Positions 53,039-61,184 of a stretch of DNA of 64,000 nt are shown here, piece by piece. The stretch lies in assembly GCA_000296795.1 (NCBI GenBank), contig BAFH01000004.1:186001-250000 (forward strand), given 5' to 3'. Position numbers and translations under genes: made by a program. The stretch comes from Candidatus Jettenia caeni. Lineage in GTDB: Bacteria > Planctomycetota > Brocadiia > Brocadiales > Brocadiaceae. The notes under the pieces were generated by a model that saw only the letters and a program-made list of their open reading frames with translations, had not been told where the DNA came from and made no database searches. Every line of letters begins with the position of its first letter. Positions within the stretch are counted from its first letter, which is position 1.

Positions 53039-53548
53039 ATGAATAGCTCTCTGCATAATATCCGCTTCACCGGTACCCAAATTAACTATTTCTTCCTTTG
53101 CAAGAAAAAGCTCTGGTACTTTTCCCATGATATCCAGATGGAACAGAACAGCGATGCCGTCTACCTCGGAAAGTTGATTCATGAGACATCGTATGAACGG
53201 GAGAAGAAGGAGATTGATATTGATGATACCATTAAGATCGATTTCATTGGGAACGACAGGGTTATTCATGAGGTAAAGAAATCTGATAAGGTGGAAGAAC
53301 CGCATATCTGGCAGTTGAAGTATTATATCTGGTATCTGAAGCAGAAGGGTGCTGATGGTATTACCGGTAAAATAAATTATCCCAAACTGAGAAAGACCCT
53401 GGATGTATTCTTGGAACCGGAGGATGAAGAGAAGATTCAATCGATTTTAAAGGAAATACAAGGGATTATAAACACTGAACTACCACCAGCAGTAGAGCGG
53501 ATGAAGATGTGTAGAAATTGTAGTTATGGGGATATTTGCTGGGTGTGA
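53039..53548 (+). CDS. cas4: CRISPR-associated exonuclease Cas4
   Basis: 169 residues. The Fe-S cysteines are Cys in YFFLCKKKLWYF at the N terminus and the trio MKMCRNCSYGDIC at the C terminus. The RecB-like nuclease core shows YLGKLIHETSYER, IDFIGNDRVIHEVKKSDKVE (D and ExK) and HIWQLKYYIWYL. Cas4 trims prespacers and helps select the PAM with Cas1-Cas2. It is complete and belongs to the short type I-B form. 7-bp-period repeats lie on both sides. Confidence 0.9.
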   Translation: MNSSLHNIRFTGTQINYFFLCKKKLWYFSHDIQMEQNSDAVYLGKLIHETSYEREKKEIDIDDTIKIDFIGNDRVIHEVKKSDKVEEPHIWQLKYYIWYLKQKGADGITGKINYPKLRKTLDVFLEPEDEEKIQSILKEIQGIINTELPPAVERMKMCRNCSYGDICWV

Positions 53549-53549
53549 T

Positions 53550-53600
53550 GAGGCAGAATTCAGAATCCAGGAGACAGAATTCAGGAGCCAAAATATAGAG
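53550..53600. repeat. 7-bp-period repeat between cas4 and four-helix-bundle gene 2
   Basis: Units CAGAATT, CAGAATC, CAGGAGA, CAGAATT, CAGGAGC and CAAAATA follow directly after the cas4 stop. Same family as 52885-53014 and 54010-54072. Confidence 0.78.
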
Positions 53601-53621
53601 GTGAAGAGAAAGGAGTGTGGT

Positions 53622-53990
53622 ATGGAAAGGTTGCCGGCAAAAAGTTTTCAGGACTTGATTGTTTGGCAAAAGGCGCATCAATTTGTATTAGCTGTTTACG
53701 GTTTCAGCAACGACTTCCCTAAAAAAGAGTTGTATGGGTTGACATCTCAAATAAGGAGAGCTGCGATTTCTATTGCAGCAAATATTGCTGAAGGGTTTAA
53801 GAAAAAGACCAGGGCTGATAAAGTACGGTTTATGAACATTTCCCAGGGTTCCCTGGAAGAGTGTAGATACTATTTAATCTTAACAGAGGATCTCAAATAT
53901 GGTAATGGTTTAAAGTTAATGTCACAGCTTGAAGAAGTCAGCAAATTATTAGAATCATACTCTACTTCTATTCTAAAATCTTATTTATAA
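53622..53990 (+). CDS. Four-helix-bundle (S23/IVS-like) protein 2
   Basis: 122 residues from the ATG at 53622 (AAAGGAG upstream; a longer in-frame start would run through the repeat). The signature is FQDLIVWQKAHQFVLAVYGF, TSQIRRAAISIAANIAEGFK and ISQGSLEECRYYLILTEDL. It has the same fold as the product of 39470-39934 but is clearly diverged in sequence. It is wedged between cas4 and cas1 with 7-bp-period repeats on both sides, so it looks inserted. Confidence 0.92.
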   Translation: MERLPAKSFQDLIVWQKAHQFVLAVYGFSNDFPKKELYGLTSQIRRAAISIAANIAEGFKKKTRADKVRFMNISQGSLEECRYYLILTEDLKYGNGLKLMSQLEEVSKLLESYSTSILKSYL

Positions 53991-54009
53991 TTAGATGTTA
54001 TCTAAGTTT

Positions 54010-54072
54010 TATTATCTTCTGACTCCTGACTCCAGACTCCTGGCTTCTGTCTTCTGTCTTCTGGATTCTACA
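54010..54072. repeat. 7-bp-period repeat between four-helix-bundle gene 2 and cas1
   Basis: Units TCTGACT, CCTGACT, CCAGACT, CCTGGCT, TCTGTCT, TCTGTCT and TCTGGAT. Orientation is opposite to the block before the gene (53550-53600). Confidence 0.82.
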
Positions 54073-54079
54073 ATCACTT

Positions 54080-55072
54080 ATGAAACAAAACTACTACATC
54101 TTTAACAACGGCCGCCTGAAACGGCAGGAGAATACGATCTTCTTTGAAAAGGAAGATGGCTCGAAGTCCGTTATCCCTATCGAGAATACAGAAGCCCTTT
54201 ACGCCTTTGGGGAAATTGACTTCAATACGAAGCTCTTTAATTACCTGGCACAGAAGGGCATACCGGTACATGTCTTTAACTATTATGGATTTTATTCGGG
54301 TAGCTATTATCCGCGAGAATATTTAAACTCGGGACAACTCCTGGTAAAACAGGTGAGCCATTACACGAGCCGTCAAAAGAGGATTGCGATTGCAAGGGCG
54401 TTTGTGGATGCAGCCAGTTTTAATATCCTGAAGAATCTGAGATATTACAGTAACAGGGGCAAGGGATTAGACGAATATATTAATACGATTGAAGGATTCA
54501 AGGCGCAGGTCGATAAAGTAGAATCAGTTGAAGAGTTGATGGGACTTGAGGGGAATATCCGAAATACCTATTATAAGGCATGGCCTATGATTATTGACCA
54601 GGAGATAAAATTTGAACGCAGGGTGAAACAGCCGCCCGATAATATGATCAATGCCCTTATTTCATATCTGAACTCAATGGTCTATACAACATGTCTTGAT
54701 GAAATATACCATACCCAGTTGAGCCCGCTTATCTCTTATCTCCATGAGCCGGGAGACCGCAGATTTTCGTTAAGTTTAGACCTGGCTGAAATATTTAAAC
54801 CCATTTTTAGTGATAGAACGATATTTACCCTACTGAACAGACAGCAAATTACCGAGACGGACTTTATGACGGAAGTAAATCTCTGTTATCTTAATGAGAA
54901 GGGAAGAAAGGTTGTAATTAAGGAATATGATGAAAGGCTGAAAACCGTAATAACCCATAAGAGACTTGAAAGGCAGGTTTCTTATCGGTACTTAATAAGA
55001 CTGGAATGTTATAAGCTGGTTAAGCATATTATTGGTGAGCAGGAGTATGAGGGGTTTAAAATTTGGTGGTGA
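54080..55072 (+). CDS. cas1: CRISPR integrase Cas1 (type I-B)
   Basis: 330 residues. The N-terminal beta domain (YYIFNNGRLKRQENTIFFEK) is followed by the catalytic alpha domain with Glu in LEGNIRNTYYKAW, His in TTCLDEIYHTQLSPLISYLH and Asp in SLSLDLAEIFKP. The C-terminal KRLERQVSYRYLIRLECYKL is typical of type I-B Cas1. It inserts new spacers with Cas2. No strong ribosome site precedes the ATG, and a 7-bp-period repeat lies just upstream. Confidence 0.93.
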   Translation: MKQNYYIFNNGRLKRQENTIFFEKEDGSKSVIPIENTEALYAFGEIDFNTKLFNYLAQKGIPVHVFNYYGFYSGSYYPREYLNSGQLLVKQVSHYTSRQKRIAIARAFVDAASFNILKNLRYYSNRGKGLDEYINTIEGFKAQVDKVESVEELMGLEGNIRNTYYKAWPMIIDQEIKFERRVKQPPDNMINALISYLNSMVYTTCLDEIYHTQLSPLISYLHEPGDRRFSLSLDLAEIFKPIFSDRTIFTLLNRQQITETDFMTEVNLCYLNEKGRKVVIKEYDERLKTVITHKRLERQVSYRYLIRLECYKLVKHIIGEQEYEGFKIWW

Positions 55073-55304
55073 GTTTTTAGCCACAAATGGACACAAATTT
55101 ACACGAATGGGTTTGCAGAGGCAGATTTAAAATCTTCCTCTTAAAGTAACAGGGGCAGGTAAGATGGGTAAGATAGGAAATGACTGTTTATCCAGCTCAT
55201 ATAAAAAATGGAAATCCTTATCAAACCAATATCGGTTCCTATAGTATTCGATTCGTGTTTATTCGTGACCAACTAATAAAGTGGCTAAAAGGAGAGGGGA
55301 AAGA
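55073..55304. repeat. ATTCGTG-type tandem repeats separating cas1 and cas2
   Basis: Inverted arms TAGCCACAAATGGACACAAA (55079) and ATTCGTGTTTATTCGTGACC (near 55252) border a 232-base gap without a gene. The same unit is seen at 51915-51955 and 55594-55620, with a period of about ten bases. Confidence 0.65.
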
Positions 55305-55571
55305 ATGTATGTAATCGCCGTTTACGATGTAGATCAAAAGAGGTGTGGAAAGATGTTGAAGCTGTGCAGGAGTTATCTTCACCATATCCAAAATTCTGTA
55401 TTTGAAGGAGAGATTACCGAAGGCAAGTTGGAAGAGTTGAAGGTAAGTGCCAAAAAGATAATGAATGAAGACGATGAGGATTCGCTCATTTTATTTAAGT
55501 CAAGAAATGAAAAATGGCTGGATAAGGAGATCGTTGGTTCTGAAAAAAGATCTGTGGACAATATACTTTAG
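55305..55571 (+). CDS. cas2: CRISPR-associated protein Cas2
   Basis: 88 residues from the ATG at 55305, with AAAGGAGAGGGG upstream; a GTG eight codons earlier is rejected. MYVIAVYDVDQKRCGKMLKL and SYLHHIQNSVFEGEITEGKL are the ferredoxin-like Cas2 core. The conserved first Asp is D8. It forms the central dimer of the integrase. It sits 325 bases before the first repeat. Confidence 0.93.
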   Translation: MYVIAVYDVDQKRCGKMLKLCRSYLHHIQNSVFEGEITEGKLEELKVSAKKIMNEDDEDSLILFKSRNEKWLDKEIVGSEKRSVDNIL

Positions 55572-55896
55572 TCTTCAGAACAGAGTAATATTTTAGCCAC
55601 GAATGAGCACGAATAAAAAGGGAGCGAATATTTTTATCATATGTGGAAATTTTTGTCTATGTATGGTTAAATACGGAAGTAAAGTCTGTCAACCACAGGG
55701 AAAATAGTTACAAAAACATCTTGGATGATCTGTCTCGGAAGTTAAAAAGAAGACTATAGTGTTATCAGAAGGTGACTTAAATATATCCTGTCAACCTATG
55801 AGTATTTTTACATAACTGGAGGTCGACGAAAAAAATGATAATTTCTCACATCCAAACGAGCCGAAAACCCTCATATTTCCTGTACCCATAAAGCGG
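55572..55896 (+). promoter_or_regulatory. CRISPR leader region
   Basis: AT-rich segment between cas2 and the first repeat, with no gene. A short ATTCGTG-family repeat lies at 55594-55620. The proximal part contains CTGTCAACCTATGAG and GGAGGTCGACG. The leader position fits the array polarity: exact repeats start here and degenerate at the far end. Confidence 0.65.
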
Positions 55897-56568
55897 CTTT
55901 CATTGAACCTATAAGGAATTGAAACCGATCTGGAATAAGTTCATATCCCTGAACCGATTCCTTTCATTGAACCTATAAGGAATTGAAACTTTTTTACATG
56001 GGCATCACTCAGACCACAATAAATGCTTTCATTGAACCTATAAGGAATTGAAACTGATGAGATCATCTACGATGAAGACGAATCCGAAGCTTTCATTGAA
56101 CCTATAAGGAATTGAAACACAAATATCCAAAGTAATCGGTATGGAAAATACCATCTTTCATTGAACCTATAAGGAATTGAAACTCCATTGTGAATGTGAT
56201 TTCCCGAAGGCTTTCTTTCTTTCATTGAACCTATAAGGAATTGAAACGGTAGCAAGGGGTTCTGCCTGCCCTGATTGTGCAATCTTTCATTGAACCTATA
56301 AGGAATTGAAACTACGATGAGGGGCTTGAAAAGAAATTTCTTTCTGCCTTTCATTGAACCTATAAGGAATTGAAACGAAAATATTACCTTGAATTTCCTG
56401 CAAGGTGGTTCCTTTCATTGAACCTATAAGGAATTGAAACGGGGTTCTTTAATATTGCCCTGTGCGTCTACGGGCTTTCATTGAACCTATAAGAAATTGA
56501 AACAATCATACAAAGAAAGAATTGTTCCGCTTCACAAGTCTTTCATTCAACATAATTTACAATAAGAG
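55897..56568 (+). CRISPR. CRISPR array, 10 spacers, type I-B repeat
   Basis: Repeats of 29 bases start at 55897, 55961, 56026, 56090, 56155, 56219, 56284, 56348, 56412 and 56475, plus a decayed terminal repeat at 56540-56568. The unit begins CTTTCATTGAACC and ends GGAATTGAAAC; its last eight bases ATTGAAAC are the usual type I-B 5' handle, so the array is read on the plus strand. Spacers are 34-36 bases. The tenth repeat has one G-to-A change and the last shares only its first half with the others. Expansion from the cas2 side is inferred. No spacer matches another part of this window by eye. Confidence 0.97.
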
Positions 56569-56578
56569 GCTCCAGAGT

Positions 56579-56665
56579 ATTTGTCATTGCGAGGGGTTTT
56601 TTCCCGAAGCAATCTTTTCTCAACTATTCAAGAGATTGCTTCGGACAATACCCTCGCAATGACAA
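56579..56665. repeat. TCATTGCGAGG inverted repeat after the array
   Basis: GTCATTGCGAGGGGTTTTTT pairs with a CCCTCGCAATGAC end; inner arms CCGAAGCAATCT and AGATTGCTTCGG. A second member of the family is at 51707-51842. Confidence 0.8.
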
Positions 56666-56676
56666 GTTAAACACTA

Positions 56677-56902
56677 CACGGACAAACCATGTCCCCGTAC
56701 GCCTTGAACGGGGGCATGTCCCTGTAAGCATCGTTTGTGTGTGCCACCCTGAAAACCGCTTACATACAATGAAAATTCCTCTACAATGAACCTATAAGGA
56801 ATTGAAATAACTGTTCGAAAAATATATTTTGTAAGAAACTTATGTAGGATGAACCTTTCGGTTTGCTTCTCTATAATAACAAGGCTAAAACCTCGCCATA
56901 CA
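56677..56902. repeat. Mosaic of dispersed repeats containing an orphan CRISPR repeat
   Basis: Includes a broken copy of the CACGGACAAAC...GTGCCACCCTGAAAACC unit, then at 56785-56808 AATGAACCTATAAGGAATTG followed by AAAT, which matches 23 of the last 25 bases of the CRISPR repeat. A GGCTAAAACCTCGCC unit follows at 56879-56902. The gap 56569-56993 has no gene. Confidence 0.75.
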
Positions 56903-56993
56903 TTTTTCCTCCGATGTGAATACAAGAGATTAAAACCCTATGGATAAAGAATAAAAAGAAATCAAAAAGACCTGATATCGTTTCCGCAAGACT

Positions 56994-58010
56994 TTAATTC
57001 ATAGTATCGTACCTTTCCGTTTTTCGACTTGTATGAGTTTGATTTTCATGTAAATAACAGTACCCATCAGGATTCTTCGTCTTATTCTTACATCTCTTAC
57101 CAGACTTGGTTATGCTTTTGCATTGCATCACCGCCATACTTGATTTCCCTACAATATCTGGTGTATCGAATCTCCAATTCTTGAGATTTAACGTTGATTC
57201 GATAAGCTCTTCCTGCTCATCAGGAAGAAGATGAAAAAAATCAATTCCTGTTAACTTTTCAATGTTATCAATCGTTAAAGCATATTTTTGTAATGATTCA
57301 TTTGATCTCATATTCGGAATAACAAAACCGATACCCTTAATATCAGGCTCTCTATAATCTAAAATTATCTTATAAAAATATTTCGGCACAGAAACTTTAT
57401 TTTTACCAATGGTAGGTAAACCTTTTTTTAAAACAGGACCGGTGACAATATATATTGACCGATTATCCCTTGCCCATTGCCTGACCAACTCTTCTAATTT
57501 TTTCCAAATCCCCCTGTTAAAACCAGGCTCTTGCGGACTAATATTACTATAATAAAATGATTCCTGCATTGCTACTGAAGACCATGCCATATCACCAGCA
57601 GGCGCTAAATGACCTTTATCATAACCAAATCCCTTGTAATCCTTACCATCTGCCGTTTGCCCTTTAACCCTAAGATCGGGAATAAACTTATCAGACCTCT
57701 CATACATGGCATAGGTCTCTTCTCTCGTTAATTCATAAGCAACCCAACTTGCCTGTTCATGCTCTTCGTTATAAGAAAGGACAAATGCTGAATAGGTAAG
57801 TATTTCATCATTTTGAGTGCATTTTGGGATTTCTAAATGTTGGATAGTCCGTGGTTTTAGATTGCAAAGAGGCTCCTTTATCAGACAAGTGTGAGCCTTA
57901 TTCTCGCGAGCAAGAGTTTCTTCTTGCACAGGAGGATTACTCATAATAAATAAAATCAAGATACCTAAGAGGGTAATGGTTTTTATCGTTTTTGTTGAAT
58001 AGGTTCTCAT
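56994..58010 (-). CDS. Secreted or anchored DNA/RNA non-specific endonuclease (NUC1, beta-beta-alpha-Me)
   Basis: 338 residues from the ATG at 58010 (GGAAG upstream). A signal or anchor segment TITLLGILILFIMSNPP is near the N terminus. The nuclease motif reads YDKGHLAPAGDMAWS, with Lys where DRGH is usual; the general-base His is kept. NISPQEPGFNRGIWKKLEEL supplies the metal-binding Asn. A C-terminal Cys/His knuckle, MQCKSITKSGKRCKNKTK followed by YCYLHE, may bind zinc. It probably degrades nucleic acid outside the cytoplasm. It is next to the CRISPR array but on the opposite strand, so no link is assumed. Confidence 0.87.
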   Translation of the reverse strand: MRTYSTKTIKTITLLGILILFIMSNPPVQEETLARENKAHTCLIKEPLCNLKPRTIQHLEIPKCTQNDEILTYSAFVLSYNEEHEQASWVAYELTREETYAMYERSDKFIPDLRVKGQTADGKDYKGFGYDKGHLAPAGDMAWSSVAMQESFYYSNISPQEPGFNRGIWKKLEELVRQWARDNRSIYIVTGPVLKKGLPTIGKNKVSVPKYFYKIILDYREPDIKGIGFVIPNMRSNESLQKYALTIDNIEKLTGIDFFHLLPDEQEELIESTLNLKNWRFDTPDIVGKSSMAVMQCKSITKSGKRCKNKTKNPDGYCYLHENQTHTSRKTERYDTMN

Positions 58011-58641
58011 TGTTCTTCCCAAATAACGTTAGTGTTCTAAGTTTTTAATATTCCTGGTACTCACAGTAATATATGAATAATCCAAAGAAGTTGATTACTT
58101 CGGGATTACCCTATTATGCGGGAACTGTCTTTTACCTTTTGGCTGATTATGGTTCTCTTAATTTTCCTTTATCAGCAGTAGGCAGAATTTTTTTAAAAAA
58201 TCAGAGGGAAAGAGGAGGATATCCACCCTGTAAGATAGAAAGCTTATCGGACAGCAATTTTCTAACAGGGTAAAGGGAATATCTTCTACCGATTTTGGAT
58301 AATTACGGAATAACTACCTTTTATAGAAAAGTTGGCTCGCAAAGGAGCATCGAAAAATATGTGAGATGGTTGAGACATTGAACTGCGATAGGATGAGGAT
58401 TTGAACTGGCAGGTATTGATTGTTGCACAACGAAAAATACTGGGATGCAAGCACACACATGGTGAGAAACAAAAAAAATAAGACTGCCTGCATACCGGAT
58501 TCGATGAGATGATGAGGATGAGATTCGGATTGATTATACATATTGATAATCAAAACAGGCCTGTGCTGAGCAGGATATGCTTTAACAAAATGATTCTTTG
58601 TACTATAACACAGAGCTGCCGTTATCAAATGTTTACATCTC
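58011..58641. other. Gap without gene
   Basis: 631 bases between two minus-strand genes. Short reading frames on both strands lack ribosome sites and family features. No repeat of the families described elsewhere in the window was noticed. Confidence 0.4.
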
Positions 58642-59037
58642 TCATTGCAAGAGTTTCTTTAGCTTTTCAGGCATGGCGGTAGGCTTACGGCTGGCATTGA
58701 GGCAGGCTAGCTTTGTAAAACCTTCGGCGATAAGTTTATTATCGCCTTCGCGGATAATTTTATGTTTAAATTCTACGGTGGCATGTTTTAGTTCTGAAAC
58801 GAAGGTCTGAATGATCAGGATATCATCGTAATGAGCAGGCACGCGAAACCGGCAATGAGCCTCAGTAACGGGAAAGTAGATATGCTCCCGCTCCAATTCT
58901 GAATATGGCAATCCAAGATTTCTCAAAAATTCTGTTCTTCCCATTTCAAAATAAACAAGAAAATTGGCATAATAGACAATACCCATCTGGTCAGTTTCCT
59001 GATAACGAACGCGTGTTTTGATTTCGTGAATTTTCAT
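58642..59037 (-). CDS. Acyl-CoA thioesterase, YbgC/4HBT family
   Basis: 131 residues from the ATG at 59037. The hot-dog fold signature is RVRYQETDQMGIVYYANFLV, with the catalytic Asp in the ETDQMG motif, then FEMGRTEFLRNLGLPYSELE. It hydrolyses short acyl-CoA thioesters. The ATG follows directly on the U-tract of a hairpin (59038-59065), with no ribosome site between. Expression may thus depend on read-through or on a transcript starting close to the ATG. Confidence 0.88.
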   Translation of the reverse strand: MKIHEIKTRVRYQETDQMGIVYYANFLVYFEMGRTEFLRNLGLPYSELEREHIYFPVTEAHCRFRVPAHYDDILIIQTFVSELKHATVEFKHKIIREGDNKLIAEGFTKLACLNASRKPTAMPEKLKKLLQ

Positions 59038-59065
59038 AAAAAAAGGCACGGTTTTAACGTGCCTT
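59038..59065 (-). terminator. Terminator abutting the thioesterase start
   Basis: On the minus strand AAGGCACG, loop TTAAAAC, CGTGCC and TTTTTTT, immediately followed by the ATG at 59037. It should end transcription from the acsE side. Confidence 0.8.
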
Positions 59066-59158
59066 ATATAAAGAGCCGAAATAGTAAGTTACAGAAGAAA
59101 GATAATTGCAGAAAAAAATGTGCCGTGTAAGCCTGAATTCTCTCCATGTTAATCCAAT

Positions 59159-59944
59159 TTATTTTCTACATGCCGTAAGATAGGAATCACTGTAAACGTG
59201 CTGATTCATAATAATCTCTGCTGTTATTGCAGCATCCATTAAATCCTTATCAAGCACATCCATGACAGCAGCATCCAGTCCATATGAGATTCCCATGGTT
59301 AAAAATATACGGGCTAAAAGTCTTTTTTCCTTTGTTCCCTGAGAGAAATTACTGAGCCCTACATTTCGGTGTGGCGGCGGATCAGAGATCATTTTGATCT
59401 GGTTGAAGATGTCAAACATGAGCGCAGGCTGTTTCTGATCGACATTAATAGGGAAAAGTACGGGGTCTATGTATACCTTTGACAGTTCATACTCATGCTC
59501 TACCGCCTTTTCCACAATCTTCATGGCAATCTCCATACGCCGTTCAACATCCTGGGGAATACCACATTTATCCATCGTAAGACATATCAGCGATGCGTTG
59601 TATTCCTTAGCCAAAGGCATGTATTTATCTAATTCTTCAGGGTCACCCTTTGAGGAATTGATTAAGACCTCATTTTTAATCACCGATAAACCGGCCTTTA
59701 CGATATCAAATTTTTGACTGTCAATCGCAATGGGCGTCTTTACTGTATCCTGAATAACCTCAATTAACCATTTCATCGCTCCGGCAGGATCAGCCGTAGC
59801 AGTGCCCACATTCACGTCCAGAAAACTAGCCCCGGCCTCTGTCTGTTTTATCGCAAGTTCTTGCACAGCCTTTGGGTCCTTATTTTTTATAGCTTCACGT
59901 ACATCTTTAAACATACCGTTGATACGTTCCCCTATAGAAATCAT
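59159..59944 (-). CDS. acsE: Methyltetrahydrofolate:corrinoid/Fe-S protein methyltransferase
   Basis: 261 residues of the pterin-binding TIM barrel: MISIGERINGMFKDVREAI, AGASFLDVNVGTATADP, IAIDSQKFDIVKAGL and NVGLSNFSQGTKEKRLLAR. It transfers the methyl group from methyl-THF to the cobalt of the corrinoid iron-sulfur protein in the Wood-Ljungdahl pathway. AAAGGG precedes the ATG. It follows acsD in the same direction with a 154-base repeat-containing gap. Confidence 0.93.
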   Translation of the reverse strand: MISIGERINGMFKDVREAIKNKDPKAVQELAIKQTEAGASFLDVNVGTATADPAGAMKWLIEVIQDTVKTPIAIDSQKFDIVKAGLSVIKNEVLINSSKGDPEELDKYMPLAKEYNASLICLTMDKCGIPQDVERRMEIAMKIVEKAVEHEYELSKVYIDPVLFPINVDQKQPALMFDIFNQIKMISDPPPHRNVGLSNFSQGTKEKRLLARIFLTMGISYGLDAAVMDVLDKDLMDAAITAEIIMNQHVYSDSYLTACRK

Positions 59945-59984
59945 CGTATGTTTACCCTTTCTCTTTCATAAATTGTCACACCTT

Positions 59985-60080
59985 AACTTCACCGCAAAGT
60001 CTTCTATTACGAGAATTTCATATTTCGTGTTTCTTATTTCCCGTTACACGAGAAACACGAAACGCAAAACATCTTTGCGC
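59985..60080. repeat. Inverted repeat between acsD and acsE
   Basis: TTCACCGCAAAG on the left and CATCTTTGCGCTGAA on the right, with an inner pair TTTCGTGTTTCTTATTTCCC / ACACGAGAAACACGAAACGC. It resembles the other intergenic repeats of this gene cluster. Confidence 0.6.
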
Positions 60081-60098
60081 TGAACTATTACGCTTTTT

Positions 60099-61061
60099 TT
60101 AGTATAAACGATCAATACATTTTTTTACTGCTGCAACAGCTCTGGGATGATTCATACGAATAATATCAACACCAGATTGCAAAAGGCTGGTGGCAGTAAT
60201 GGTTTCCCACATCGGACCTCTTTCTTCCCGAGGGCCCCACTGGGGAACATCGTTATCGTTAGATTTAGCCTCTTTTGACCGCCATGCCTCATGACCAACA
60301 TCGCAGATTACCGGCATGGACATCATTTTATCGCCCGTAAGAGCGGCCAATCGTTCACGTTCCTGAATAGAATAGGTATACTCCAAACCATAGCCCAGGG
60401 CGCCGGTTGATTGGAACATTACTATTCGGTTGAGCGGAAAATCCATCTCAGACACGAGAATATTAATCTGTTTTCCAATGTTAATATCTACAGGCGCCAT
60501 GGTAATAATGCTGTGTCCATCTGCCAGACATGTAGCGGTAAGTGTCTTATAGTTATCCTGTGATACAATGCCTAACAGACAATTTTCTCCCCTGGCAGCC
60601 TGGCTCACTTTAGGCATTACCTCGTTATCTTTCTCATCATGCTCACACCCCCAGATAATGAGAGGAACACCTACTGCTGCGAGGATAGATTTTACCGTTT
60701 TTACCGCATCTTCTGCACTTTTGTTACCTTTGTCAGGATGGATTCCATCAAGCTTAAGACAGATCAGATCAGCCCCATATTGCTCTACACATTTTTTTGC
60801 CCATTGTGCCGGATCGTTGATGACGTCGGCAAAAGGCTCGGTTAAGGTCTCAGTCCAGTCATCAGGCGGTGTATCATACACATCCATAGCAATTACCGGC
60901 TTATGGCCTGGATTTCCCTCAAAATCCATAAAAGGAATACATTTTGAGCCACCAACGGTGATCGTCTTTTGTCGGCTACCTCCTTTATCCTTTGTAGCAC
61001 CAATAGTAATCTCATTGACACCACTTGTCCACTTGTCCGCTACATTTGGTATTTCCATCAT
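60099..61061 (-). CDS. acsD: Corrinoid/iron-sulfur protein small subunit (CODH/ACS delta)
   Basis: 320 residues. Signatures are NEITIGATKDKGGSRQKTIT, FMDFEGNPGHKPVIAMDVYD, GADLICLKLDGIHPDKGNKS and SMPVICDVGHEAWRSKEAKS. It forms, with AcsC, the protein that carries the methyl group on cobalamin between AcsE and acetyl-CoA synthase. Start at 61061 or three bases later (two consecutive ATGs behind AGGAGA). AcsC is not in the window. Confidence 0.93.
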   Translation of the reverse strand: MMEIPNVADKWTSGVNEITIGATKDKGGSRQKTITVGGSKCIPFMDFEGNPGHKPVIAMDVYDTPPDDWTETLTEPFADVINDPAQWAKKCVEQYGADLICLKLDGIHPDKGNKSAEDAVKTVKSILAAVGVPLIIWGCEHDEKDNEVMPKVSQAARGENCLLGIVSQDNYKTLTATCLADGHSIITMAPVDINIGKQINILVSEMDFPLNRIVMFQSTGALGYGLEYTYSIQERERLAALTGDKMMSMPVICDVGHEAWRSKEAKSNDNDVPQWGPREERGPMWETITATSLLQSGVDIIRMNHPRAVAAVKKCIDRLY

Positions 61062-61184
61062 TTATCTCCTACTATCTATCAAAAACGTAACCACAGAGTA
61101 CACAGAGGAAAAACTTTAATAACCTTTGAAATCCAATCCTCAGTAAAATTTTGAAATTTAAGCATGGAACACTATTAAACAATA

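Noticed and set aside
39470-53990. Diversity-generating retroelement suggested by the two Avd-like four-helix proteins
   Set aside because: No reverse transcriptase, template repeat or variable repeat is present in the window.
58073-58273. Plus-strand frame of 66 codons after the nuclease gene
   Set aside because: No ribosome site, no recognised domain, and composition like the surrounding non-coding DNA.
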